Shown here: positions 20,531 to 31,992 of the stretch, one piece after another
Numbering within the stretch: position 1 is the first letter of the stretch
How the letters are laid out: the number at the start of each line of letters is the position of its first letter
Assembly: GCA_024663395.1 (NCBI GenBank)
Contig: JANFAH010000006.1
Span: 62,001 to 126,000 of the forward strand
Reading direction: 5' to 3'
Source: Pisolithus tinctorius
Lineage: Eukaryota > Basidiomycota > Agaricomycetes > Boletales > Pisolithaceae
DNA length: 64,000 bases
Program-made: the position numbers and the translations under genes
Notes under the pieces: model-generated
What the model saw: only the letters and a program-made list of their open reading frames with translations
Databases searched by the model: none
What the model was told of the DNA's origin: nothing

Positions 20531-21076
20531 ATGGGGTATGCCCCTAAATGGTTGAGGCACTTGCATCATTTGGAAGTTCCAGGCTGCAGTGAATATTCTA
20601 TTTCATGCACAGCATCCTGCAAGCTTTGTATTAGTAAATCACATGGTACCACTGACTCATTGTGGATGAATTCCATAGCTGAGCATGTACCCAAGCTTTT
20701 CAATCCTACTAGTCATTCTGTCTACCATTACAGGTATCATAAAACAAATAGTTGTGAAGGATGCAAGTGATAGGGAATGATTGTGCAGAGGCAGACAGTG
20801 AGGAATGGTAATTGTAGTTACCAGCATGTCCATTGCCCACATTGCCCAGGGTATACATGTCTGGGGAATGTTGATTCCCATGCTGGACTCTCTACACCCC
20901 CAACCAGAGTGCAACCTATTCAAGGGATAGCAGACTTAACATCCACCATCATTCCCAATTTTAATCTTTCAGGTACCAATCTCACTCTAGTCATCCTGAG
21001 TACCACTGGAATTTACTTTCTAAGTATCCTCTTCCTTTCATCTACCAAAAATGAGTATTACAGTGCATCAAAATAG
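20531..21076 (+). pseudogene. Cys/His-rich unknown reading frames (copy B)
   Basis: Identical to 5261-5806. Two frames with paired Cys and His residues, separated by adjacent TGA and TAG. The start of a spliced gene cannot be fixed, and no family is recognised. Confidence 0.35.
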
Positions 21077-22032
21077 GCCTGTACAGCAGTGATAGCCCCA
21101 TGAATGATATTCTCTTCCACCTCAAGCCCACCACTTTCTACCACCTGATTGATGAAGCTCCCTTTACACTCCACATTAAGGCCATCAGGATTCGCCTGTT
21201 GGGTGACATAATCCACTAATGAGCTGAGGGCTAGTGGACTGTATGGGTGCAGTAGCTGATGAGCAACCTTCTGCCACCAGAAACGTGCCCAGACATCCTT
21301 GCAGCATGCATGTTGAGAAGAGTTACATGCTGGAGATGGAGGAAGGGATAGACCAGGTGGGACAGCTGCTACTGTGCAATGTTCCATCTCCATGACTTCA
21401 CGAGCTCTTGCAATAATGGAATAAACCCTAACACCTAAGACAAGTGCATTGTCCTCGTCTATGGCAGATAGAGATACAAGAGTCAAGGAACGAACAGCAG
21501 GGGCAACCCACTGTGGAATGGTATACTTTCATGCCAGTTCCAGCTTCTGGACTGCTGACAAATTGAGCTGGTCAAGATGTGCGATTGCCCATGTGATACT
21601 ATTGTTGATCTGCCAGAGCCGAGAAACCTTCAAGATTGCCACAAGAGAAGGCAAGTTCTGCTCATGGGGGACAGAACCACTGCTATGGTATGCTGGAATT
21701 AATGCTGTAGCATGTCAGACAAGTGGTTACTTACACATGGTATAGCCACAATACAAAGTGTCTGAATTCATCACCAGATATACCTGGCAAACCAATTGGG
21801 TGATCTTCATCTGCACCATCATTTTCTATTCCAGAAGGAAGAGTAAAGATATCCTCCAGGGTAGGTGAATGAACAAAGAGAACTCCTTTGTGGAGATGAA
21901 AAAGTGTCTCATCTGCCTGTGATCAGTCAGATCAGCAGGAGTGATGATGATCGGCATAACCACACAGCTCACCTGGAACACAATATTCCCATCACAAAAC
22001 CAATACATTGGGTGCTTTTGTATGGATGCCAT
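21058..22032 (-). pseudogene. BTB/POZ-domain cargo protein (copy B)
   Basis: Mirror copy of 4305-5279, with exons 22032-21973, 21916-21735 and 21682-21058 and the same in-frame TGA (21529-21531). It overlaps the 3' end of the unknown frames and sits head to head with the integrase start at 22215, leaving about 180 bp for a shared promoter. Confidence 0.65.
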
Positions 22033-22214
22033 CACATGTAGCAGGATGATAGGGTTGCTAGTGAGTCTACAAAGGTTGGATGCAATCTCTAGCTTGCCCA
22101 AGACGACTTTGTTGATTACCTAATCAATCATCATAGCCATCGTACATCACTCAGTCACCATACTGCTGAACACCAGGTGCCAGTCAGACAATACTTCTGC
22201 AGCCCAATCTCACA

Positions 22215-24205
22215 ATGGTCCTTCCAAACCTACCTACAGCACTTTCTGGTGAATGGCCTGCTCAAGTACTCCAGGCTGTTGATGCCCTAGCACAGGTCTA
22301 TGATTGAGCAGTCGAAGCTTTGCTAGCTCAAAGTGATGTACCTCGCCTCCAATTTCACTATGGAAGCATTAACCATGAAGCTATTCCCATCCTGCATGCA
22401 TTGGAGACCATGGCAAATCATGGGGATGTTCCATTAGAATGGGTTTTGGAGTGTGCAGCATGTTTCGGCATCTTACTTTGTCAGCTGGAAAATGCACAAC
22501 AAAGTGCAACAGGACAGTGGGTACTATGCAATTATATGTCATGCACTGAAGCACAATGTCCCACAGTGATACCCTCCCAGTTGGATATATCAGGCCAGTG
22601 GAGGTTGTGCATAATCAGAAAGCAGGTCGCCCTCACAAACAGCCCAACATCCAAGTTCTGCAAGCTGCTATGGCTTCAGGTCACAACATCTCGGTATCCA
22701 AACTCTCCTGTGTCCTTGGAATTCATCACAACACATTACACTATTACTTGAAGAAGTTTCAAGTTGACTACCAGCATACACCTATCTCTGATGCCGAACT
22801 TGACCTTCTTATCCAGCATTTCCATGCCTCACATCCTCAGTCTGGTTTACGGTACCTTACTGGCTCATTGCGCAGGCATGGGTTATGGATACAGAGGAGG
22901 CACATTTCAGCATCTCTTCATCGTGTTGATCCCTTAGGCCGTGTTCTCAGGTTGCGAAAAGCAACTCGCCGTCGCAAATACCATGTAACTTGCCCCAATG
23001 CTCTATGGCACATGGATGGCCACCACAAGCTTGTTCACTGGGGAATTGTTATCCATGGTATTGTTGATGGGTATTGTCGTACAGTGAGTGAAAGCAAATC
23101 ACCCACATACTCATACTTTAACCCATTTTTCACCGACAAGGTTGTTGGACTAGAGGCCCACACTGACAACTGATCATCCACTGTCATGGAAACATTTTTA
23201 CATGCAGTTGAACAGTATGGGCTACCTTCACGTGTATGCGGGGATCGAGGGGGGGAAAATAAAGAGGTGTCAGTATTCATGATTATGACAAGGGGATTGA
23301 ATTGGGGGAGCTTCATGTGGGGAACGTGAGTATTTGCAGTCTATATCATTTTTTCTGCTATGCAAATTGGATTGCAGGTCAAAGCAGAATACACGCATTG
23401 AACGCATCTGGCGTGAGGTCAGTGCTCGCTTTGCACGTCCTTGGCGTGCCTTTTTCTACCACCTCAAATATCGCCACCATCTTGATCACTTTAACCACCA
23501 CCATCTGTGGCTTCTACACCAGCTCTTCCTTCAAGAAATCAAGGCTGATTGTATGTCATTTTGTGAGGAGTGGAATTCACACCCAATATCAGGTGAAGGT
23601 CATGATCAGAGCCCTCGGGTAAGTGTGCACCTGATTTCTGGCCAGTGTCTGTGGATTGAAATAAATGCTGGAAGGACATGCGTCTCCTGGGACAGTTGGA
23701 ACATGGAGTGTATCTGGAGAATGGTGTATCTCTCAACCCAGATGTTGTCTCCCATTACTATGGCCTACAGCACCCAGCCAACCAGCCCACCTCAGGTGAT
23801 GGTAGTGATGATGATGGATGGGAAGACATCATGGATCACAGTGACATGACTGCTGACCATTCTGACCTTCCATCCATGATTGCAGATGACCAGGCATCTG
23901 AATTTGCACATGATGGTGCTGCAGTTCCAGTAGAAGTTGACCCTTTCCCCTCCTCCAATTGGCAAGAAGTCTTCTGGCAGGCTTTGCAGCATGTGCATGA
24001 AACTGGCCATGTTCCCCATGGATATGGCATGCAGCAGGAGGAATGGGGTGAGGAAGGCTACCCTGAGTTAGAGGCAATTCCATCAGGGCGACGTGGACAG
24101 AAGGAAATCATAGTGGAACTTCCAGATTTCATCTGGCAGCCACGAGCTATTAGATGGTGCCAGGCCCTGGAAGTACTCATTCATATCCTGGAAACTGCCA
24201 ACTAG
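22215..24205 (+). pseudogene. rve-type integrase/transposase (copy B, two premature stops)
   Basis: The first exon runs 22215-22516, with an intron 22517-22566 and phases that join. Further introns follow CRT (from 23082), MWGT and QSPR. The catalytic triad is in WHMDGHHKL, CGDRGGEN and RIERIW. TGA stops lie at 22305-22307, where Arg would keep the frame, and at 23171-23173, in the conserved linker between the first and second catalytic Asp. The family is an integrase-core (retroviral-type) enzyme widespread in mushroom transposons; such integrases usually make 4-6 bp target duplications. The sequence is identical to copy A. Confidence 0.8.
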
Positions 24206-24416
24206 ATTCCCCTATAGTAAGCATAGCTACTGGACTGCTGTGTTGATTTGTGTTATGGTAGACAATTACATGATTGAGTTCAGCTGTGGAAGTTTGATGT
24301 CGCTGTCAGCTCTGGCAGGCAAGCTACCATTCCTTCCTTTTCTTTTCACTTTTCACTACACTTTCTGAAGACCAACTCCTTCACCTTCATTCATATTTAA
24401 TCTCTCTACCCTCACC

Positions 24417-25933
24417 ATGGGAAAAAAGCGAAGCTTCAGAAGGCTTTTATCATCTGATGATGATCTACCTCCCAAGCCATCTACAAGCCAGCCATCCTAC
24501 CTCGTTGACTCTGTGCTACAAAAAATGCTGTCCTCCACTGCAAATTTTCCTGCCACCAGGGCCTCAAGTTCTCGTTCTCAGGCTTCAAACCTCTCCACAT
24601 CACTCATGCCCTTGTACAAGCAGGCAGATTTGGAGTCAAACCGAGGACTGAAGGGAAAATCACGAGTTGTCAGTGAGTGAGCAATGCAAAATGACCCCAC
24701 AGGCAAAAAGGTAAGTTCTTCCTGCAGTGCCATGGACTGACTACATCATGCTTCTCATTTGTAGCAGGACAGACACAGGAAGCCGAGGAGTCTCTCATTT
24801 TCAGTACCTCGCATCGTCTTCCTACCCTATGGGACAGTGGAGGTATGTGCTGCCTGTTGCATGTCCCCTGTTGTTTTACCACCAATCCATACACAGCCTG
24901 AAGACAATGACAGTATGGATGATGCTGGACCTTCACTTGCACATCTCTTTCCTGTCATTCGCTGCTCCAAGGCTCCTTCAACTGCTGAGTTCAGTAGGCT
25001 GGAGGCATTGGGTCTTGCTCGTGCAAACTTTCACAAATACTTTCATTTTCATTGTGACTGGGACTTTCCACAGCTGGATGAGGAGCTGCACTCGTTATTC
25101 CCCCAGCTCTTTGCATACCTTGATTCACAGCCAAAGGTAAGTCAGTTCATTGCCCAGGCTTACGATACTAATGTCATGCAAGGCCATCAACCACAGGTAT
25201 GATAGCAGCAAACAGGATCCCTGCTACAAATATCTGCCACCCTACCATCTCTGTGTCAAGAGTCGTAGTGAAGTAGCCATTGCAAGTGGTGCTGACTTCC
25301 CTACTGGGGAGATCATATACAAGAAGGTGAAGGCTGGAAAGCGACCATCACATGATGACAGTGAAATCCTTTTCAGTTAGTCTGTTATTTACAAACTCAA
25401 CTGTACAATGGGTAACTAATGTACCCTATACTAGTAACCCACAACAGGATCCCCAACTCGGTTCTGGAGCAGTGGAAATATCCCATGATCAAGGCTACTG
25501 GAAAGCAAAAGGCTGCATACCTGTCAGATTCTGATACTAATCAGAAGTTCGCATCAAGACTGGCTGGGTCAGATGACGAGTTTGATGCACCTGTGTCACC
25601 ATCAAAACATCGTCCTAAACGCCTGCAAGTTATGCGATTTACTGGTAAGTGCTCGTCAGCCCATCCTGCAATGTGAGCTGAAACCAGCACAATTCAGATA
25701 GTTCAGATGACATGCTGACCACACCAGCCATGACCCCCATCATGATTGACCTTAGTGGCCCTGACACAGAAATGGGGGAATCTGCAGGTACTTCTGCACC
25801 AGCTGAGTTGCCCCCACCGACAGCTCCATCCACCCCAGTCATGTCTCCTGCTCGTGCACTGCAGAATAATTCCTTTGTGATAGATGACACCATCACCGAT
25901 CCTTGGAAGGTGAATCGTACATTCCATTTTTAA
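24417..25933 (+). pseudogene. Element gene 3, unknown function (copy B)
   Basis: Same gene as at 404-1920, with identical sequence. Starts MGKKRSFRRLLSSDDD at 24417; the in-frame TGA is at 24678-24680; the last exon ends ITDPWKVNRTFHF. It lies 211 bp after the integrase stop in the same direction. No domain is recognised. The basic start and acidic end would suit a nucleic-acid or chromatin-associated protein, which is only a guess. Confidence 0.6.
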
Positions 25934-26394
25934 CCATGAACACTCCCAATGCTAGTGAGTAGAATAAACCACTGATCCATCATTAAATCACCCTGCCCTG
26001 TCATATATGGCCCTTCTCCACATACCATTTCTCACTGATACTACCATTTAATACACTCCTTTCATGTAGACGACATCCTACTAATTATAACTACACAAAC
26101 ACAGTACTAGATACTACAATTTAATATGTTCTTTTCTTGTAAAAGTTGTGTGAAACTTTGTGGCATGGGTGGTGCAAAAACAATCATGGTGTTGTCAGAT
26201 TGTGTTGACAAAAATTTGCCACTGATCCAAAATGTGGTCATATTTACTTGAGAAAGATACATATTACATGCCCATATAGTCTAGTGGTAAACATGTGTGA
26301 CCCCTGTTGCAATACTGTGCAAGACTTGCCACCATGTCATCATGAAGTCTGTAGTTCAATTCCAGGTAGTGACAATAATTTGCCACACTGTAAA

Positions 26395-26761
26395 TACTCC
26401 ATATATTCATACTATAGCATGGTCTTACATTGTTCTGTACTGAACTTCTACCTTTTTGGGGCCTCACACTCATCATACCATAGTAGTATTGCTGTAATCA
26501 GTTGGCCTTCATGGGGGGCAGGTGTCCATGCAAGCATGCCAGCTCGCATGCATGAAAATTTTCACGGCGTGTCAACATATTACATAAGCTAATACCACTT
26601 TGAAAATTTTCACAGCGCACAAATGTATTACATAATCATTACATAAGCGTGTGCAGATTGTTTCCCGCACAAACTCATTATTTCCCGCACTACTGTAAGT
26701 TTGTCCCGTGCTATTTTATGTCATTTCCCGCACTTAATATTTGTGCAAATGTAATGCTATA
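26395..26761 (+). repeat. 3' terminal inverted repeat of copy B
   Basis: Resembles 7650-8057 in inverted orientation. The last 35 bp are 26727-26761. It contains repeated TTTCCCGCAC and TTACATAATCATTACATAA words. The hexamer GTTTCG follows directly. Confidence 0.8.
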
Positions 26762-26825
26762 GTTTCGGGAAAGGTTTGCCGTGAGAAAAAAATGTAAAAA
26801 TTGCCGCCGCATCCTTGCCCGACAG

Positions 26826-27465
26826 TATGACACTGCATCTGTAACATTAAACAAACAAAAATACAACAGCTGATTGCGCAACTTTTGCAGTACTGCTCCT
26901 GCGCAACTTTTTATACTACCCCTGCATAATTTTTAACACAGTCACTTTGCACCACTTTGCACTAGCTAGGAGGGCAGACAAAATAGATAAACGTAGGCAG
27001 GACGTGAACACAGTTCGTCGGCACCCTCCCCAGTCATCCCGCCCAATCCACGAGGCCGTGATGCCCCACAGGGCCCGCTCGAATGCTCGACCCCCTCCCC
27101 CGCCCCTCCCACCTGGTGGCGGGATTGCTCCTTCGGGAAATTCCCACGGCATCGCCACCTGCAAATTCATGTGACCGCACTCCGCACCACAAGTCATCAC
27201 TGGCCTAGCGAATTTGGGCCCGTTTCTTGGCAAAATACCCATTGTTACATGGGTTATGTACAGTAGCATCGAAACGAGTCCCGAGGAACGGGCGAGGAGT
27301 GCGTGTAGCCCTGACTCGCTCGCTCTCCCGTGCATGTGCCCTGCTTAGTCAGTAGCTGTGGGCACAGCCACCTGCAAATTTTCCGCGCATTACCGCAAAA
27401 GTCGCGCAACCAGCTGTTTTATTTTTGTTTGTTTAATGTTACAGATGCAGCGTCATAGCGTCATA
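26826..27465. mobile_element. MITE-like non-autonomous element
   Basis: About 640 bp with inverted ends: the left end starts TATGACACTGCATCTGT and the right end is its near-perfect inverted match, with about 45 bp paired through aacaaacaaaaat and cagctg. CGACAG occurs immediately outside both ends (26820-26825 and 27466-27471), a plausible 6-bp target duplication. The right TIR carries an extra GCGTCATA. There is no coding capacity. Confidence 0.6.
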
Positions 27466-27480
27466 CGACAGCACCAACCT

Positions 27481-27880
27481 CAGAATCGAAATATCTCGTG
27501 AACCAGAGAGCTAGCGCCTTGATTTCTTCAAATTTGGACTCCCCGGAATTGACTGCAGGGCACCATAGTGAAAAATTCCAACTTCTCCTGCTCCGTTCCT
27601 GTGCTCAAAAATCACCCCTCCTGGACCTCAGAATCGAAATATCTCGTGAACCAGAGCAGGTAGTGTCTTAATTCCTTCAGATTTGGACTCCCCAGACTCG
27701 ACTGCAGGGCACCATATCAAATATTTCTAGTTTTCTCCATTCCGTTCCTGTGCTCAAGAATCATGCCCTCCTCGACCTCAGAACTGAAATACCTCGTGAA
27801 CCAGAGACGCTATTGTCTTAATTCCTTCAGAAGTGGACTCCCTGGAGTCGACTGCAGGGCACCCTAGCAAATTTTCCCAC
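27481..27880. repeat. 148-150 bp tandem repeat, about 2.7 copies
   Basis: Units start at 27481, 27629 and 27779, each opening with cagaatcgaaatatctcg or a close variant, followed by tgaaccagag and later gactgcagggcacca. No reading frame spans them. Function unknown. Confidence 0.85.
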
Positions 27881-28387
27881 ATTTGCTGTCCCTCATGCAT
27901 CTGCATCATGTCGCATATTAGTCATTTGCGTCATGAGGTATAGCGATACACGGACGACCGTCTGCACCACAAGTTTATGGCCTCTTCTGGAGACCAGCGT
28001 ATGGGATTAGAATCATTAATCGGTTGGAGACCCCTTGCGGCGTTGCCTGCGGACGGTAATGGGACACTAGGCCGCTTTGTCGCTGGAAACGACGTCACCA
28101 GCTGAAAACCATGAACATCCAGTTTACCTTAACACCGCTTTGGCAAATGGCTCCCTACTTAGCAACTACCTGGATGACCTCGTTTTTTGGCGGTCCTGCG
28201 TATCCATAAGGTCATCTTCGAGGGTTGTCAGGCATTTCGACACTTGAAGTCTCTTCGGTTCCAATTTGGGAGGTTCATTGTACGTTCTTACTACTCAAAT
28301 TTGGTTGCTACATTGGGACTCGCGACAAACGTTAACTTGTACACGGAATAACTATTCAACATTCACAGAATTCGGCTTTCCTGCACT
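27881..28387. other. Intergenic stretch without recognisable genes
   Basis: Nothing beyond short random frames. It lies between the tandem repeat and the 3' end of the first inhibitor-like gene. Confidence 0.5.
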
Positions 28388-28998
28388 CTACACTCCGGTC
28401 AAACCTTTAAACCTGAACAGTTGCTGTTTCGGGAAATTGGTACTCGGGTTGATGCGAATGTCAATCTGGAAAAGCGGCATGAAGAGCACGGCCCAATACA
28501 GCTGTCATAGTAACACCTACTCTATCTTTCTCAGCGGTCCAGACAGTCGCAGGTCTAAAGATGCTCCGCTGAATGCTGTCGGATGCATCAAGTTAAGTAT
28601 ACCTTCACTTTGAAGTCTCGAACGCAAGTGGACTTACATGAATCCGTTTTCAGTTTCTTGGAAGAAGATGCCCCATGCCTGAGCGGGTCGGTCCCGGACG
28701 GCCACAACACTACTCCCTTCGATTAGCGTTACCCTGCCGCCAATTCTGATTTCATAGGTTCGGTTTTGGGGGTCTCCAACTCTCCTAAATTCAAACTGTA
28801 GGTGTTTTCGTGACTCATCAGGTATTGAGGCGCGATGTATGAGCCCAGACCTACCATTGGCGGCTGGACACCGGGCTCCTTTGGAATGAGGATGAGGGGT
28901 ACAGAGCTGTCCTCGATGGTGGGAATGCCAGCGTATGGTTCCCCCTCGATGAGGGAGATGATGGGGGATTCAAACTGATCGGCTAGCTCGCCAGACAT
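28388..28998 (-). CDS. I66 (cospin-type) protease inhibitor-like protein 1, divergent
   Basis: 144 residues in four exons (28998-28855, 28795-28638, 28575-28521, 28465-28388). Exon lengths and phases match the three other family members in this window, which is the main evidence. It shares the N-terminal ISLIEGEPYAGIP pattern and a C-terminal FPKQQLFRF where the others have FYPSNQLFRF. It lacks the GWVAP motif. The family is the small beta-trefoil serine protease inhibitors of mushroom cytosol, thought to protect against feeding animals; assignment is from pattern memory, not a search. There is no signal peptide. Its divergence and opposite orientation suggest an older member. Confidence 0.65.
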
Positions 28999-30263
28999 GA
29001 CGAAAACGATGTGTAGAAGGTACTCGGGTCTCTTCTGGAGGATCGACTCCGCTGGTCACCCTTTTATCCTCTGCCGGTTAAACATGTGGACTTAAAATGG
29101 GGTGGTCATTTCACGGGAACCCCCAATGCTCACCTTCCACGAAACGAGCGTTCCAGTGTCTGTCAGCCCATAAATAGGACATCAGCTCCAAACGGCCACC
29201 TACTCGCTCCATGGTATTGCAATAGTTAACTCCGCCGCACCTTCCGGCTAGAACTCAACTTCTATTTGCATCGAGGGCACTTGACCGCAATTATGCCTTT
29301 GCTGGCCACATATTTCATCCAGAGCGCACACAATTTGCCCAGTCAAGTATGATTTCGGTTCATCACAAGAAATCGAAGTTGACGATGGAACGGCGGTCAC
29401 GCCCTTGACATGGTTCATATCACGAGTGCCGCATGCATATGTTCTAACGTCTGAATCGCTTTTCATGCTCCATTTACATACCGAGCACAGCAGCAGCTCT
29501 CAGGGGAACTTAGGACCTGCGTTCAATCAAACGCTCATTTTTCCCCATCCAGCGTCATTACATAACGCCTGTACGCAAAATTTTATCCCACGAAAGTAGG
29601 AACGTGTGATATGGGTTGCAGAGGCCGTTGCCTTTAGCATGTCCATGTGCAGCTATTGCAGTCAAGAAACGTAGGTAATGGTATTCGATTTCCTGCTTGC
29701 TTCGCAGCCACAGCGGGACTTCTGCTAGAAGTCGAGCGATTTCGTCAATTGCTTCTCAATTAACTGGTTGCAGTGGCCATCATGGCCTCAGTTGCGCAGC
29801 CAACTGGGTGTCATTTTGCGCCCAAGGTTTACGCCCATATCATGCCAGTTAGGATCCTTTCAGTACTCTGGCTACGGTTCCGAAACAAGTGGGTGACCAC
29901 AACGCTCTCCTAGTCATCGGGCAAGATCCACCAGTTACTTCGGGCTGCACCGTGATATCATGGGATTTATGTTCAGACCCTGTCGGTTTAATGAGGATTT
30001 CGTCAGGCGTAGTTGAACACCACTAACTTGACAAACGAGGGGAAGCAGGGACAACCCCCGCCTAATAACAGGGGTTCCGTTTATGGACTGGTGCGGATGA
30101 CGAACGCCGTGATACAGGCTTCCATGCTCAAAATATCAATTTAAGCCCGGAACCCCAGGTCAAGTCTCAACAGCCCCCACTAGGGAAGACTTCGTTGCCC
30201 GTGTTCTATGAGATGGCCGTTCACGTTCGTCGATATTCTTCTCGAGGCTCCTCAGTCCCAGAG
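28999..30263. other. Intergenic region between inhibitor-like genes 1 and 2
   Basis: No supported gene. The last 250 bp before the next gene resemble 47040-47286, the promoter of inhibitor-like gene 4. Confidence 0.5.
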
Positions 30264-30270
30264 TATAAAA
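30264..30270 (+). promoter_or_regulatory. TATA box of inhibitor-like gene 2
   Basis: TATAAAA in the context cagtcccagagtataaaagg, 63 bp before the ATG. The same context occurs before gene 3 (31993) and, as GGATAAAA, before gene 4 (about 47219). Confidence 0.7.
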
Positions 30271-30332
30271 GGGACATGGACGGCTGCCCATATCTTGCAG
30301 AGTCGATATACTGTTGACAACTGATACTCATC

Positions 30333-30942
30333 ATGCCGAACCCCCTCAAGCCAAGCAAGAATGCTGTCATCTACTCCTTGGTAGACGGCGAACCCTACGT
30401 CGGAATTCCCCCCACCAAGCCTGTCACTGTGCCAGTTCTTCTTCTGGCGAGGGAGTCTGTCAAGGAACCCCCGACAGTGAGTTTGGTCTCGCGTGCGCTC
30501 GAATACATTACCCAGCAACTTTGACAGTTCAATATGGAGAAAGTTGGAGAGTGTACCTATGTGATCAGCGCAAATGGATACAAGACACAGGACCAGAATG
30601 GCCTTCTCGTTGGTTCCATTGAGGGAGAAGCTCAGAAATGGCGCATTGAGTACGCCGAACGCCATGACGCCTACATGTGAGTTAATCGTGTCCGACATGT
30701 ATCTACAACGTGACGCCTGACATAAAAATAACCTAGCATTGCGAAAGAGAATGACCGCAGCGTCGGATGGGTCGCTCCGACTGACGAAGAAAACCAGGTA
30801 GTTTCTGTGACCTGGAAATTGAAGGATGGCATACTTACCTATCGCATTTCAGGTTCAGGTTAGGTTGCTCATTATGGGACCATCTGAACCACCTTTCTAC
30901 CCGTCGAACCAACTGTTCAGGTTCAAGTATCCTCGTGAGTGA
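30333..30942 (+). CDS. I66 (cospin-type) protease inhibitor-like protein 2
   Basis: 147 residues in four exons (30333-30476, 30528-30676, 30737-30797, 30853-30942); introns of 50-60 nt in phases 0, 2 and 0. It starts MPNPLKPSKNAVIYSLVDG, followed by EPYVGIPPTKPVTVPVL; central FNMEKVGECTYVISANGY; then IAKENDRSVGWVAP and a C-terminus with GPSEPPFYPSNQLFRFKY. Length, the GWVAP box and the YPxNxLFRF end fit peptidase inhibitor family I66 (cospin), beta-trefoil inhibitors of trypsin-like proteases acting in the cytosol. No signal peptide. A TATA box lies 63 bp upstream. Closest relative in the window is gene 4, including promoter and introns. Confidence 0.8.
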
Positions 30943-31992
30943 TCAGGAGGTGAAGTGGACTGTGTATCATTACGTTGAAGGTCAAAGTGTCCAAGTCTAT
31001 TACGTTGTGTGAAGTGTGCTAGTGTACAACAAGAAAATCCAAGTGCATGCGTAGTTCCGTGGGTGCCAACGTGCGCGTATGAGATAAATGAGAGTAGTAC
31101 AGACTCCCTGCATATGCACCAGGACATTCAGAACATACCGGTTGGTGCCCTGAAGTCACCTCAGCTCTCCTGAAACTTGACGTGGTTTGACGATTCCCCG
31201 GTCAGCGAGCTTGGCCTTAGTACACTAGCTTCTCTTCTTGAAGCATTAGATCTATCTCATCGGGGATGCTAACATGTGATATGGATTGCAGTGGTCATTT
31301 GCTCGCTGAAAGGCAACCCGGTCGCACGGACATTCATTGTGACATCACTTACTGCCCGAGGACAGAACGACGCGTACCCACCCTGTCCAAATTTCTACTT
31401 CTCGAGAAAGTCACCGCAAACACTCGTCTCAATTTATGCCCTCCACCCCACAGGGTGGCAGCAACGGGTTATCCTCTCCCCCTTGACGCCCACACTATGG
31501 ACGACTGACTATGTCATGCCATCAAACTTTTCCTGCGTTAATCTGATGTGCCCTCCAGCGCAATTTTCAAGTGTGTGCATGGAATGCCTAGAGTGATAAC
31601 ATGCAAGGAAAATACCAATACATGAAGGGAACCCCAGATCAGTGACGCACCTGGGTGTTCATTTCACTGTTTGAGGTACTTGTGCCTGTGGAGCTGGACC
31701 TCTGACTTCTGCCGTGGACTGTAGTTGATGTGTCTGGGTCTTTCATTTCCGGTGGTGGACGCGACGCCATCTTACGGACTTCCAGTTCGTTCTGGACTCT
31801 GCCTGGAGGAGGTGGACTGGTACGCCCGGGTCTTTCAGTCCAGATAGCGGACGCAACGCCATGACACAGGAAATATAGTTGGTGCGCCCGGCTTTTCAGC
31901 TCAGAAAGTGGACGCAATGCCCAATGCCCGTAACCCCCAAGCATCACGTTTCGTCAGCTCCCCAGTATTCCCCTTTGGACTCAGTCCCAGAG
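30943..31992. other. Intergenic region between inhibitor-like genes 2 and 3
   Basis: The first 200 bp resemble 32705-32900, downstream of gene 3 (shared words gtgggtgccaacg and gcgcgtatgagat), so the duplicated unit included 3' flanks. From about 31140 to 31600 there are short frames on both strands that I cannot assign. Confidence 0.5.

Larger units (their letters stand above)
8204..26336 (+). repeat. Right arm of large inverted repeat (interrupted)
   Basis: Reverse complement of 7510-1, interrupted by the Gypsy insertion plus one copy of its 5-bp target duplication (9152-19774). It is the partner of the left arm; the match continues to the window edge, so the true arm is longer. Confidence 0.95.
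8169..26761 (+). mobile_element. Integrase-type TIR element, copy B (carries nested Gypsy and Harbinger)
   Basis: Both ends are visible. The 5' end starts TATAGCGTTACATTTGC at 8169; the 3' end is the inverted match ending at 26761. Without the Gypsy insertion it is about 7.97 kb. About 510 bp behind the 5' TIR, including the first exon of the DSBH gene, are deleted compared with copy A. Gene order from the 5' end is DSBH gene (split), unknown frames, BTB on the opposite strand, integrase and gene 3. The flanking hexamers of this copy do not match each other (GAATTG on the left, GTTTCG on the right). Confidence 0.85.

Noticed and set aside
1..26761. Maverick/Polinton or virus-like giant element, because of the integrase and long TIRs
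   Set aside because: No protein-primed DNA polymerase, packaging ATPase, protease or capsid gene is present; the element is about 8 kb.
27481..27880. CRISPR-like array
   Set aside because: The units are 148-150 bp, imperfect, without short repeats and unique spacers, and the genome is eukaryotic.
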